This document shows, one piece after another, positions 55,410 to 64,000 of a DNA stretch of 64,000 bases (positions are counted from its first letter, which is position 1; each line of letters opens with the position of its first letter). The stretch comes from Copromyces sp. CBS 386.78. Its lineage: Eukaryota; Ascomycota; Sordariomycetes; Sordariales; Sordariaceae. Location of the stretch: positions 82,488 through 146,487 of the forward strand of contig MU839194.1 in NCBI GenBank assembly GCA_030685235.1. Reading direction: 5' to 3'. A program made the position numbers and the translations under genes. The notes under the pieces were generated by a model, which saw only the letters and a list, made by a program, of their open reading frames with translations, was not told the origin of the DNA and made no database searches.

Positions 55410-58322
55410 AACGTTTTTATTATCCTCTTCCTTAAGAGCGGTACTTAGGGCCGCCGCTACCTTTAATAATTAAAATATATAAATACCTATATAAATTACG
55501 TTCTAAATAATCTTATTAGTTACTTAATTAATATTTAAATTATAGAACTATATTTATAATTAACTTAGGATTACCGGGTAATTTATTACTAGATTAGCTA
55601 TAAAGAATTTAATAACTTCTTTATAATTACCAATCCGCATTATTATTTTAATATATTAATCTACTTATTCTTTAAAATCGCCGTTAGTTAAATATAATGG
55701 CCGAAGCTTCTTTAGAAGTTTGAATTCTAAATAAGCCTTCTCTGCGAAAAATTAGTTAATAAAAGTTTTATTTAAATATTTAAAATCGATTAATAATATA
55801 TATTCTATTTTATTATTGCGCTAAGGATATTAAAAATACGTAGATAATAGGGTTATATTCTACTTATAAAATTCTAAATTATTTAAATTAAATAGTTCTT
55901 TCCTTTAATAACCGGTAATATAAATATTTAATTTTATATTTACCCTTATTTCTATCCTTCTTTATATCCTTACTAAATACCCCTAAGCGTACTTTTACCT
56001 ATTAGGCTAGGGCGGCCGGAGCTGGGGCTAGGGCTGCTGGGGCGGCTGGGGCGGCCGGGTTAATTATATCCGCTATAGCGCGGTTAGTAATTAAGGTACC
56101 TATACTAGCGTATTTATACGTTGTAATACCTAGACTAATATAATTAACTTATTTACCCTTATTACTATAATTAGTCTAATTCTTATATTCGCGGGCTAAA
56201 TATTTACCTTTATTATAATTTATATAAAAACCTTTATTATAACACTCTTATAGAACGTCTTTATAAATTTTAATAAATTTAGTGCGATTTAGATCTATAA
56301 TATTAGGGTCCTTATTATTGCTGCTAGTACTATTATTATTATTATTCTTATTACCGTTATTATTCTAAATACCCTAAATAGTATCGTTATATAAAATTAC
56401 CTTAGTATAAGCTCTAGAAATACCTTTAAATAATTCGTACTATCTTTTAAAATTATTACGAATAGGTTAAATATAATAATATAAAACCGAATTTATTAAT
56501 AATTTAAAAACCTTCTAGTAAAGAAGGTAGACTTTAATAATTGTATTATAATTATAACAGTCGGCTAAAGTAATAAACTAGGCCTTAAAATCCTCGTAGT
56601 TAAATTATTTACCTATTTATTTAAATTATAATAAGGAGTTCTCGGCGACCTAAATAATATTACCCTATATATAACGGTCGTTTAAGTATATTAAGAACTC
56701 TTTACCTATTTACTATTTCTAGAGGATAGAATACTAGGGGTTATTAAGGATTGTTTTCTAATATTTTGCAATATTAATCTTTACTTCGCTTCCTAAATAG
56801 GATATAATATAAAATAGCTTTAATATTTCGTTAGGAAATTTATAACTATTAATAATTTAACGGTTACGGATTTTTAAATTTTAAACGTTATAAACGTTAT
56901 ATTATTTAATTATATTTATTTCCTCACCTTTAAATTATTCTAAGTCCTTATAGAATACTTTACGATAATAGTATAGTATAAGAATTAGGGCCGTAAGGAG
57001 AAAAGGACTACTAGGGCCGCCGGGGCCGCTAAGCCTATTAGGATTGCCGGGGCTACTACCGTTAAAATTATTTAAATTATTAGAATAATTAAATCCTTTA
57101 CCTCCGGGACCGCCGCCCGCTTTTTTATAGCCGAAATTACTTCCTATACCCGATCTTTTAAAGTTATTATTATTAAAACCGCCGCTTATATTATTAGGAT
57201 TACTAGTATCTTTATTTAATCTTCTAGGGCTGCTATTGCTAAGACCGCTACTTATATTACTGGTATTAAAACCGGTTCCCGTACCCGATTTTCTAGGGCC
57301 GCTACTATAATTTTTAATAATAATTTTATCTTCTTTAGTAAAACGGAGATAGATTTAAAAATTTTTAATTTTTTCTTAGGCTTTAGTTAATTCTTCGTTA
57401 ACGATTTTACCTACGATATATACGGCTATAAAGTCTTTTAATACTTTCTTTAATTCCGTACGGTATAATTCGGTATTATTGTTAGTTATTTAATTAAAAT
57501 TTAGTAATCTTTAATAATCGTCCTCTTTATCCTTGATAGTATTATTTAACTCCTTTTAAAACCTGATTTTATTTTAGTTAAAGGTTATAACTTTTTAATA
57601 TAAAGATATATTTTTACTAATAACTTAATTGTACTATAATTATAAAAATTAAATTTATTATATAAACTATTTTTTAATATCGTTAAACTAATTAATTTAA
57701 ATTTTAAACTACCCTTCTTTCTCTTATATCTTTTCGATAAAATCTTTAATATTATTTTCAAAAGTAATATAATAGGCTTACTCCTCTTTAATTTACTTAT
57801 TAAAAAAGTTAATCTTTTTATTAAAATAATAGAGTAGTTTATAACCTTCTTATAATTGCGAGCCTTGTCTATAAAGTCGGGGGAGACTATAAAACCCGAA
57901 TTAAGATTATTACTATAAATTTTTAGTAGTATATTGTATCCCTTTAAGAAGGAGGGGAAAACCGTAGCGAAATTAATTCGGCGTACGTCGTTACCTGTTA
58001 AATTACCAACTATTTTAACTATACTTTTCTAAATAATTATACTTTTTTAAATAATTAGATAACGCTTATTTAAAGAGAGATATTTCTATTATATTGTACG
58101 GTACGATATTTACGCCTTCGTTATTCTAGAAGTTTTAATATTTATTTATCGTTTTTAGGTTCGATATTCTAATCGCTAGGGTTCTTAATTCTATATCGGC
58201 GATTATACGATTTCGCTTCGAAGTAAAGTTCGTAAGAATTAAACTACTACTAATCTTCTATTGGGCTTAATTTTTATTAAGATTATTTATTACGCGTTAA
58301 CGCGAGGTTAGGTATAATAAAG

Positions 58323-58566
58323 TATTATAGGGCGGGAGCAAGCACTAAGGTAAAATATTAATTATTATACGAGGAACTAGAAGAAGAACCTATACGTATA
58401 CGAGAACTATATAGGGTATAGTGTAGAGCCCTATAACTATAGGTGGCTATGGATCTACAGGGCGGCACCATGGCTGTACTGCACTTAAATAGCTGCACTT
58501 AGCTGGCTGCACTAATGTAGTACAGCACCCCTATCTATCTAAGAGGAGCAGGCAATGCCTGTGACA
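58323..58566 (-). repeat. Right LTR of inner element (its 5' LTR), 244 bp, half un-mutated
   Basis: Same length and register as 50,368-50,611; differences are transitions. The stretch from about 58,440 to 58,566 keeps a normal base composition (ends CAATGCCTGTGACA) whereas the left half is RIPed like its surroundings. Confidence 0.9.
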
Positions 58567-58571
58567 ACCGT
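58567..58571. other. Target-site duplication ACCGT, right copy
   Basis: Second copy of the 5-bp target; after it the outer RT frame resumes with TTAATTAAAGAAACC, completing LPLIKET. Confidence 0.85.
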
Positions 58572-59000
58572 TAATTAAAGAAACCTTCGATATTATTTAT
58601 CGTACTAAGATTTTTATTAAATTTAACGTTATTACTACTTTTAACTATATCCGTATTAAGGAGGGGTACGAATACTTTATAGTTTTTATAATACGGTTTA
58701 ATCTATTTGAATTATTAATAATTTTATTTAATTTATAAGGCGCCCCTAGGGCTTTTTAGAATTATATTAATAATATCCTTTACGACGTTCTTAATATTTA
58801 TACAATTATTTATTTCAATAACGTCCTAATTTACTCTAATAATATTAAAGACTACGAATAGTATATTAATAATATTCTTCACCGCCTAACCAAAATAGGC
58901 CTTAGCGTTAATATCGATAAATATGAATTTTATACGATATAAATAAAGTATTTAGGCTTTATTATTATATTAGGAAGCATTGAAATAGATTTAAAAAAGG
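58572..59000 (+). pseudogene. Reverse transcriptase, C-terminal part of outer element
   Basis: Reads KIFIKFNVIATFNYIRIKEG, LFNLQGAPRAF-like text, YFNNVLIYSNNIKDYE (the YLDDILIYS catalytic block with both Asp changed to Asn, as RIP would do) and KYLGFIII. Continues the frame broken at 50,367. Confidence 0.85.
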
Positions 59001-59189
59001 TTAAGGCCGTTATTAAATAAGTAATCCCCTAATTTAAGAAATCCCTATAATTTTTCTTAAATTTCGTAAACTTTTACTAATATTTTATTAAAGATTTTTC
59101 AATAATAGTAGGACCGTTATATAAACTAACGAAGAAAAATACTATATAATTATAATCTACTACGTATAATTCTGCCTTTAAAACCTTAA

Positions 59190-59630
59190 AACGAATTTTT
59201 ACTAGCGGACCCGTATTAAAGATCTACAATTAGTCTAAAAAAACGGTAATTAAAATAGACGCCTCCAATTAAGCCGTAAATAATACTCTCTCTTAATATA
59301 ATAATAACGGCGTTCTCTACCCAATCGCCTACTTTTCGTCCAAGTATACGGTTTAAAAGTATAATTATAATATATATAATAAAAAGCAAATCGCTATTAT
59401 TAAGGTATTAGAGGAATGGAAACCGGAATTCGAGGGAACTTAGTAGCCTTTTAATATTTTAATAGATTATAAAAATTTCTAAACGTTTATAACTAATAAA
59501 TAACTTACTTAACATTATATAAAGTAGTCCTAATTCCTATTACAATTTAATTTCCTTATTAAATATATTCTAGGCTCGTAAAATCTTCGCCCTAATACCT
59601 TAAACCGCAAACCTAACAATCGCCCTACTA
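59190..59630 (+). pseudogene. RNase H remnant of outer element
   Basis: VIKIDASN, then GVLYPIAYFSSKYTV, YNIYNKKQIAIIKVLEEWKP and RPNTLNRKPNNRP match the Ty3 RNase H block (TDAS, PVAYFSKK, YDKELLAI, ADALSR). Interrupted by stops. Confidence 0.8.
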
Positions 59631-59989
59631 ATACTAATAATAATCATTTAGTAGTTCGCTAACGAATATTCTTAAATCCCGTATAGTTCGAAGACGGCTA
59701 CTTAAACGACCTCTCAAACTTTTTACTCCGTTTAATAAGCGATTATAATAATAAATCTATTAATAATATTATTCTAAATAGTTATAAGACCTCTATTTTT
59801 CTCTAAGAAATAATTTCCTACTTCGCGGACACCGCTTACAAACAATAAATTCCCAGTATTAAAAAAGTCTTTTATAAAGTATTTATAGAATATTAGGTAA
59901 TTAGTAATAGCATTACTAAATAGCGTAATAAAATTATTATTAACCCTTATAATAAAGAATTCTAACACGTTCTAATTAATCGCTAATAT

Positions 59990-60840
59990 AATTCCCTTAA
60001 TATAAAGTACCCTAACCGCGATGCAACTTATAACCTTCTTCAACGCAATTTCTATTAGGAAGGGATAGCTTATAATATTAGAATCTTCTATAAAAGCTAT
60101 TTCCCTTACGCTAAAATAAAGTCTTTAAAACGAGGATCCGGTAACTTACTTAAACCTTCTAAAGTTTTATTCGCCCTATAAAAAAATATTTCTATTAATT
60201 ATATTATTCTATTACTTATAAACGTCTATTTCGGCTAAACTTTTAAATATATCGCTATTATTATTAACCAATTAACTAAAATATATTACTATATTCCAAC
60301 AGTAATTCTAAAAGTTAAAGAATTAATTAATTATTTTATTGACTAAATATACTATTTTTACAATTTACTAAATATAATCTTTTTTAATTATAGTACGTAA
60401 TTCGTTTTATATTTCTAAAGTATTCTATATAAGTGGTTTACTATTATTCGCAAATTGACCTCTATTTTCTACCCTTAAATTAACGTTCAAACCGAATATA
60501 TTAATATAGAAATAAAATAATTCCTCCGTTTTTATATTAATTAAGTACAAATTAATTAGGCTAAATAGCTACCCTTCGCTAAATTTGTAAGCAACAACGC
60601 AACTTCTTTATCGATTAATATCTTTCTTTTCTTTACTAATTATAGTTTTTATCTTCGAATAAATATTAAATTACGTACCCTACCACACCTAAATCTATTA
60701 ACTACTTAATTAAAAGAGTATTATAAAATTAATAAATTAATTAACTATTTCCAAATAATTTAGGACTTTATATCCTAATAGATAAGGCGTACCTAAATAT
60801 AGTACGAAAATAACACTAACTATTACCGAATCGATTTATT
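59990..60840 (+). pseudogene. Integrase remnant of outer element
   Basis: YPNRDATYNLLQRNFYQEGI, INQLTKIYYYIPT, FFNYSTQFV and VQTEYINIEIK follow the Ty3 integrase order (GHPGRDATY, DRLTK, SDRGTQF, DGQTERVN). Frame broken by many stops. Confidence 0.85.
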
Positions 60841-61089
60841 TAAATATAAAGAAGGGGATTTAATATTCTTTAATACAATTAACTTCGCTAACGGCCAATT
60901 AATATTAAAATTCTACCCCTACTAAAAAAGACCGTTTAAAATTATACGAACGGAATTTTATATAGTATACTTCGCTCTACTCTTAAATATAAAATATACC
61001 TTTATCTTTTATATTTTAATAATTTAACTTTAAATTAGTAGAAACCTCTCCGGCTAAAATACTTCAATAGATATTAAAATAAATAATGG

Positions 61090-61290
61090 GAGGGTTATAG
61101 TCTATATAAATAATTATAAAGAGTATACTAAATAAGATTTCGAAAAATTTATTAATTACGCCTAATTAAGTAATAATACCTATTAATACTACTATATATA
61201 ATAGAAAGGAGATTATTAGCCACCTTAAGAACTTAAAATTAACATTATTAATTACAAGGAAATAATTCTATATTTTTATAAAGAGAATCC
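61090..61290 (+). pseudogene. Chromodomain-like tail of outer integrase
   Basis: NYKEY, then YYYI-KGDY-PPKELKINI and YKEIILYFYKENPNK sit where chromovirus integrases carry a chromodomain (YLVKWKGYP, TWEP, NA-E-I-EFH-R-P). Degenerate; the call rests on position and spacing. Confidence 0.55.
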
Positions 61291-61717
61291 TAATAAATTA
61301 GTACTTCCCGAAATATAATAATAGCCCGAATATATTATTAATACCGCCCCGGTACCTAATCCCGAACCTAAAATCCCTAAAGCCGCTTTTAAACCCCTTA
61401 AACAACGCTCCGCCCGCTTAGTACGCCACAATTATAAGTCCGCTACTATAATCGATATATTAATACCGCTACTAAACGGCGTTACGACCGTCCGTAAACC
61501 GATTAAACTACTAAATAAAAAGGTAAAGGAATTTTTAACCTTATTATACAGGAAGATACTACGGAGGTTGTTAGATATTTAGGTAGGTAAGATACTACTT
61601 GTAGAAATTATTAATTATAATAAAATATTAAAGGAAATAGAATTGAACGAGTAGAAATAATTATTATTATATATATATATCTTTAAAGTTACTAGAGCTT
61701 TTTTTTAGAGGGGATAG

Positions 61718-61939
61718 TATTATAGGATTAGGCTTATAATATGCCCACCTTATATTGCCTCTTAAATATACTATAACTATCATTATAGTACGGTTACGTA
61801 TAGGGTTATATGCGCGTACGGCCTAGCTTCTAGGGCTTTCACCTATATAGCTAGTCCTCTACGCACATCCTTCCTTTCCTCTCTTTCATATAATAACGTA
61901 TATCCTACCCTACCCTCAACAGTGCCTCACCCCATAATA
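61718..61939 (+). repeat. Right (3') LTR of outer element, 222 bp
   Basis: Full-length match to the left LTR, more strongly RIPed; ends TAATA in place of TAACA and is followed by the AAGAG duplication. Confidence 0.92.
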
Positions 61940-61944
61940 AAGAG
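61940..61944. other. Target-site duplication AAGAG, right copy
   Basis: Matches 46,455-46,459 exactly. Confidence 0.85.
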
Positions 61945-62835
61945 AAACGCTATCTGTACTAGTCTTATTTACTTAGCTACCTTCGTTCGGACTATCGTAG
62001 TTTTAGAATTGTAGGACTAAATGGGAGATATTTACCCTTACGAAGTTTAATCTCGAATTATTTGGATATACTAGTTGTAAAACCGCGGCTTTGCTGCGGT
62101 CTCAATATAATATATATAAAAGAGGAGAGTTTATACAAATAATATTAAAATTGTAGATAGTTAGATTATATAATAATTTAAATATTAATTTTATTTCTAC
62201 TAGACTTGATTTTAATTAGTCTCTAGTTTACTAGTATTTTATCTATAAGGGTATTTTAATTAGACTTGGAAGAATTAAACAAAGTACTTTTTGTCCAAAT
62301 TAAAATACCACCTATAACCAAATTTTCTTTAGTGTGTTTTAGAAATGTAGAGGAATAGTTTGGCCTCTTCTTTTTACTTTCTTTTTATTATTTTATTATT
62401 TAATCCTTTTTTCTTTTAGCTAACTTTATTTCTATATATAGTAGAAAGGAAAAGAAGGGGGTATATAGTAAAAGGATATTATATAAGGGGGTTAGGCAAT
62501 AAAGGAAGGATTTAGGGTTAGAGTTAGATAGGAAAAATATTTTTTATTAATTTATTTAGTAATTTATAGCCTACTAGACTAGAAAATCGAAATAATTCGT
62601 TTATATAAAAAAGGTAGGTAAAAAGGTTTATATAGATGGATTATAGTATAAAAAGTAATATAAAAATTTATACGAGGTAAAACGGGTTCTCTTTTATACT
62701 TTTTTTAATTTTTTTTCATTTTCTTTAATTTATAGCTTATTAAACTACAAAATCGAAATAATTAGTATAATATCGTCTTCCGGCGCGAGGCGGGAAGAAT
62801 TTACTAAAGCGTAGCTGTTATAGGTTTAGAATTAG
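61945..62835. other. AT-rich subtelomeric DNA
   Basis: No gene. A word of about 30 bp (core AAAATCGAAATAATT, preceded by TATAGC-TA-TA-ACTA) occurs at about 62,565-62,600 and again at about 62,730-62,765. Two short GC-rich inverted repeats interrupt the A/T-rich background: 62,082-62,100 and 62,776-62,798. Confidence 0.55.
62082..62100. other. GC-rich hairpin
   Basis: ACCGCGGC, loop TTT, GCTGCGGT: eight paired positions with one G-T wobble, isolated in strongly A/T-rich DNA. Confidence 0.7.
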
Positions 62836-63075
62836 ATTCTACCTACTGTAAATAGTTAGATTTTGACGGTCTACTGTAAATACTAAGTTGTATTCTACCT
62901 ATTATCAATAGTTAGATTTTAACAGTCTACTATAAATGCTAAGCTGTATTCTACTTATTGTAAATATTTAAATTTTAACGGTCTATTATAAATACTAAGC
63001 TGGATTCTACTTATTATAAATAATTATATTTTAAGGGTCTATTATAACTATTAAATTAGATTCTACTTATTTAAA
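62836..63075. repeat. 56-bp subtelomeric tandem repeat, about 4.3 copies
   Basis: The word ATTCTAC recurs at 62,836, 62,892, 62,948, 63,004 and 63,060, exactly 56 bp apart. Units share TAAAT-GTTA-ATTTT-AC-GTCTA and differ mostly by transitions, so the array is itself RIPed or diverged. Confidence 0.9.
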
Positions 63076-63600
63076 TATATATTTTAACTTTAAGCTTTTA
63101 ATATTTATAAATTTCTTAAATCTCTAAGTTATTCTTAGTATATTTATACTCTAAGTTTTACTACTTTAAGTTTTTTATACCTCGAAGGTTTTTATATCTT
63201 TAAATTTATTATACTTCTAAGTTATTCTTAAGATATTTATACTCTAAATTTTTTACACCTTTAAAATTTTTATACTTTTAAGTTTATTATATATTTAAAT
63301 TATTCTTAAAACATTTCAAATTTAAGTTTTTCACACCTCTAAGTTTTTTAAACCTTTAAGTTTCTTACACCTACAAGTTTATTATACTTCTAAATTATTC
63401 TTAAAATATTTTAACTCTAAGTTTTTTATACTTATAAATTCATTATACCTCTAAATTATTTTTAAAATATTTTAATTCTAAGTTTTTTATACTTCTAAAT
63501 TTATTACACATTTAAAATATTCTTAAAATATTTTAACTCTAAGGTTTTTTATACCTCTAAATTTTTTACAACTATAAATTTTGTTTAATTTAAAAATATT
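63076..63600. repeat. Degenerate short-unit subtelomeric repeat
   Basis: Built from variants of CTCTAAGTTTTTTATAC and TTATTCTTAAAATATTT words of 17-20 bp arranged in longer irregular blocks. No coding potential. Confidence 0.75.
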
Positions 63601-63903
63601 TATTTTTTTAATATTTTTACAAAAAAGGAATTTAGGACTTATAGTACAAACCCTACCTTAATACCTTTAGAAGCCGAACTTAAGGCTTTCTGTCTATATA
63701 CCTAAAGGATAGCCCGTTTAATATATACTTTAATTTTACGCTCGTTTACAATTTATAAGCATTTTATAATTTAGAGCCGTACTATATATTAACTTACTAG
63801 ACTTTATAAATAATTTATCCCTAGTACGATCTATAATTTTTATTTCCCGTTTATTTTATTATTAGTTTAATTTTAGAGTATAGTTAGCGTAATTAATTTG
63901 ATC
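63601..63903. other. Telomere-adjacent A/T-rich sequence
   Basis: Non-repetitive, RIP-like composition, no frame of note. Borders the telomere directly; no gene or retroelement lies between the minisatellite and the TTAGGG array. Confidence 0.5.
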
Positions 63904-64000
63904 TTAGGGGTTAGGGTTAGGGTTAGGGTTAGGGTTAGGGTTAGGGTTAGGGTTAGGGTTAGGGTTAGGGTTAGGGTTAGGGTTAGGGTTAGGGTTAGGG
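63904..64000 (+). repeat. Telomere (TTAGGG)n
   Basis: One variant unit TTAGGGG at 63,904-63,910, then 15 perfect TTAGGG units to the end of the window. G-rich strand runs 5' to 3' toward the end, so this is the right-hand chromosome terminus; the array is cut by the sequence end. Confidence 0.98.

Larger units (their letters stand above)
50368..58566 (-). mobile_element. Inner Ty3/gypsy LTR retrotransposon, inverted, RIP-inactivated
   Basis: An 8.2-kb element nested in the outer RT, in the opposite orientation, with 244-bp LTRs, 5-bp target duplication, primer-binding-like site next to 58,323 and polypurine tract next to 50,611. The best coding remnant is RT on the minus strand at 54,159-54,356 (DNNLAKGFIRLFTSDVASLI, VRIYVDYRGINEISLKN, YPLPLIKEILD). 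gag lies toward 55-58 kb, integrase toward 51.5-52.7 kb by position. Stops occur throughout. Confidence 0.9.
46460..61939 (+). mobile_element. Outer Ty3/gypsy chromovirus-type LTR retrotransposon, RIP-inactivated
   Basis: About 7.3 kb of element after removing the nested insertion. Order on the plus strand: LTR, primer-binding-like site, gag (about 47.2-48.6 kb, zinc-knuckle remnant near 48,220), protease (48,768-49,060), RT split at 50,367/58,572, RNase H (about 59,190-59,630), integrase (about 59,990-60,840), chromodomain-like tail (about 61,090-61,290), polypurine tract (AGAGGGGATAG before 61,718), LTR. All frames are full of stops from C-to-T and G-to-A change. The region is strongly A/T-rich. 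It is flanked by a perfect AAGAG duplication and is not capable of coding for working proteins. Confidence 0.92.

Noticed and set aside
50368..58566. CRISPR array or bacterial-type features in the repeat-rich end
   Set aside because: Repeats are LTRs, minisatellites and telomere; no spaced direct repeats, and the organism is a fungus.
59774..59968. 64-codon minus-strand open frame
   Set aside because: Antisense to the RNase H to integrase region of the outer element; chance opening in A/T-rich DNA.

Overview
This window is the right end of a chromosome from a filamentous ascomycete. It ends in 15 perfect TTAGGG repeats. The genes have short introns (about 50-160 bp) with GTRNGT-type donors and CTAAC-type branch sites. 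The gene families are typical of Sordariomycetes: Zn2Cys6 and Clr5 regulators, HET, SesA, PhoD and a DUF7730-like protein. The last 17 kb are saturated with C-to-T and G-to-A transitions of the kind left by repeat-induced point mutation (RIP). That degree of RIP fits Neurospora or a close relative; the species is inferred and cannot be proven from the window.

Layout. 1-46.4 kb is euchromatic with normal base composition and about 17 genes. 0.9-6.5 kb holds a SesA-type protein with a glycine-rich, prion-like tail, then gene-poor, decayed-looking DNA with one more amyloid-like motif. 6.5-16.9 kb carries a Zn2Cys6 regulator, a Mediator subunit 18-like gene, the 3' exons of a PAN/apple-like protein, a guanine deaminase, a small coiled-coil protein and a secreted cysteine-containing protein. 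18.4-22.0 kb holds three hypothetical proteins, two with in-frame tandem repeats. 22.3-32.1 kb has a DUF7730/F-box-like protein, a three-domain kinase/HAD/uracil-phosphoribosyltransferase fusion, a conserved small protein, a secreted PhoD-type phosphatase and a tiny HVA1/TUDOR-type protein split over three exons. 33.0-35.5 kb is a HET-domain protein. 35.5-40.2 kb is the largest gap. A four-helix membrane protein (40.2 kb) and a Clr5-TPR protein (43.8-46.4 kb) follow.

46.46-61.94 kb is one Ty3/gypsy LTR retrotransposon with 222-bp LTRs and a 5-bp AAGAG target duplication. Its reverse transcriptase is split by a second, inverted Ty3/gypsy element (50,368-58,566) with 244-bp LTRs and an ACCGT target duplication. 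Both are riddled with stops. The outer element keeps recognisable gag, protease, RT, RNase H, integrase and chromodomain order. It starts 41 bp after the Clr5 stop codon, so the boundary between genes and RIP-mutated DNA is abrupt. 61.95-63.9 kb is AT-rich subtelomere with a 56-bp tandem repeat and a degenerate short-unit repeat, ending at the telomere.

No operon-like pathway is visible; genes are independent. Several belong to families tied to non-self recognition (SesA, HET) or environmental response (secreted phosphatase, secreted small protein), as expected near a chromosome end.
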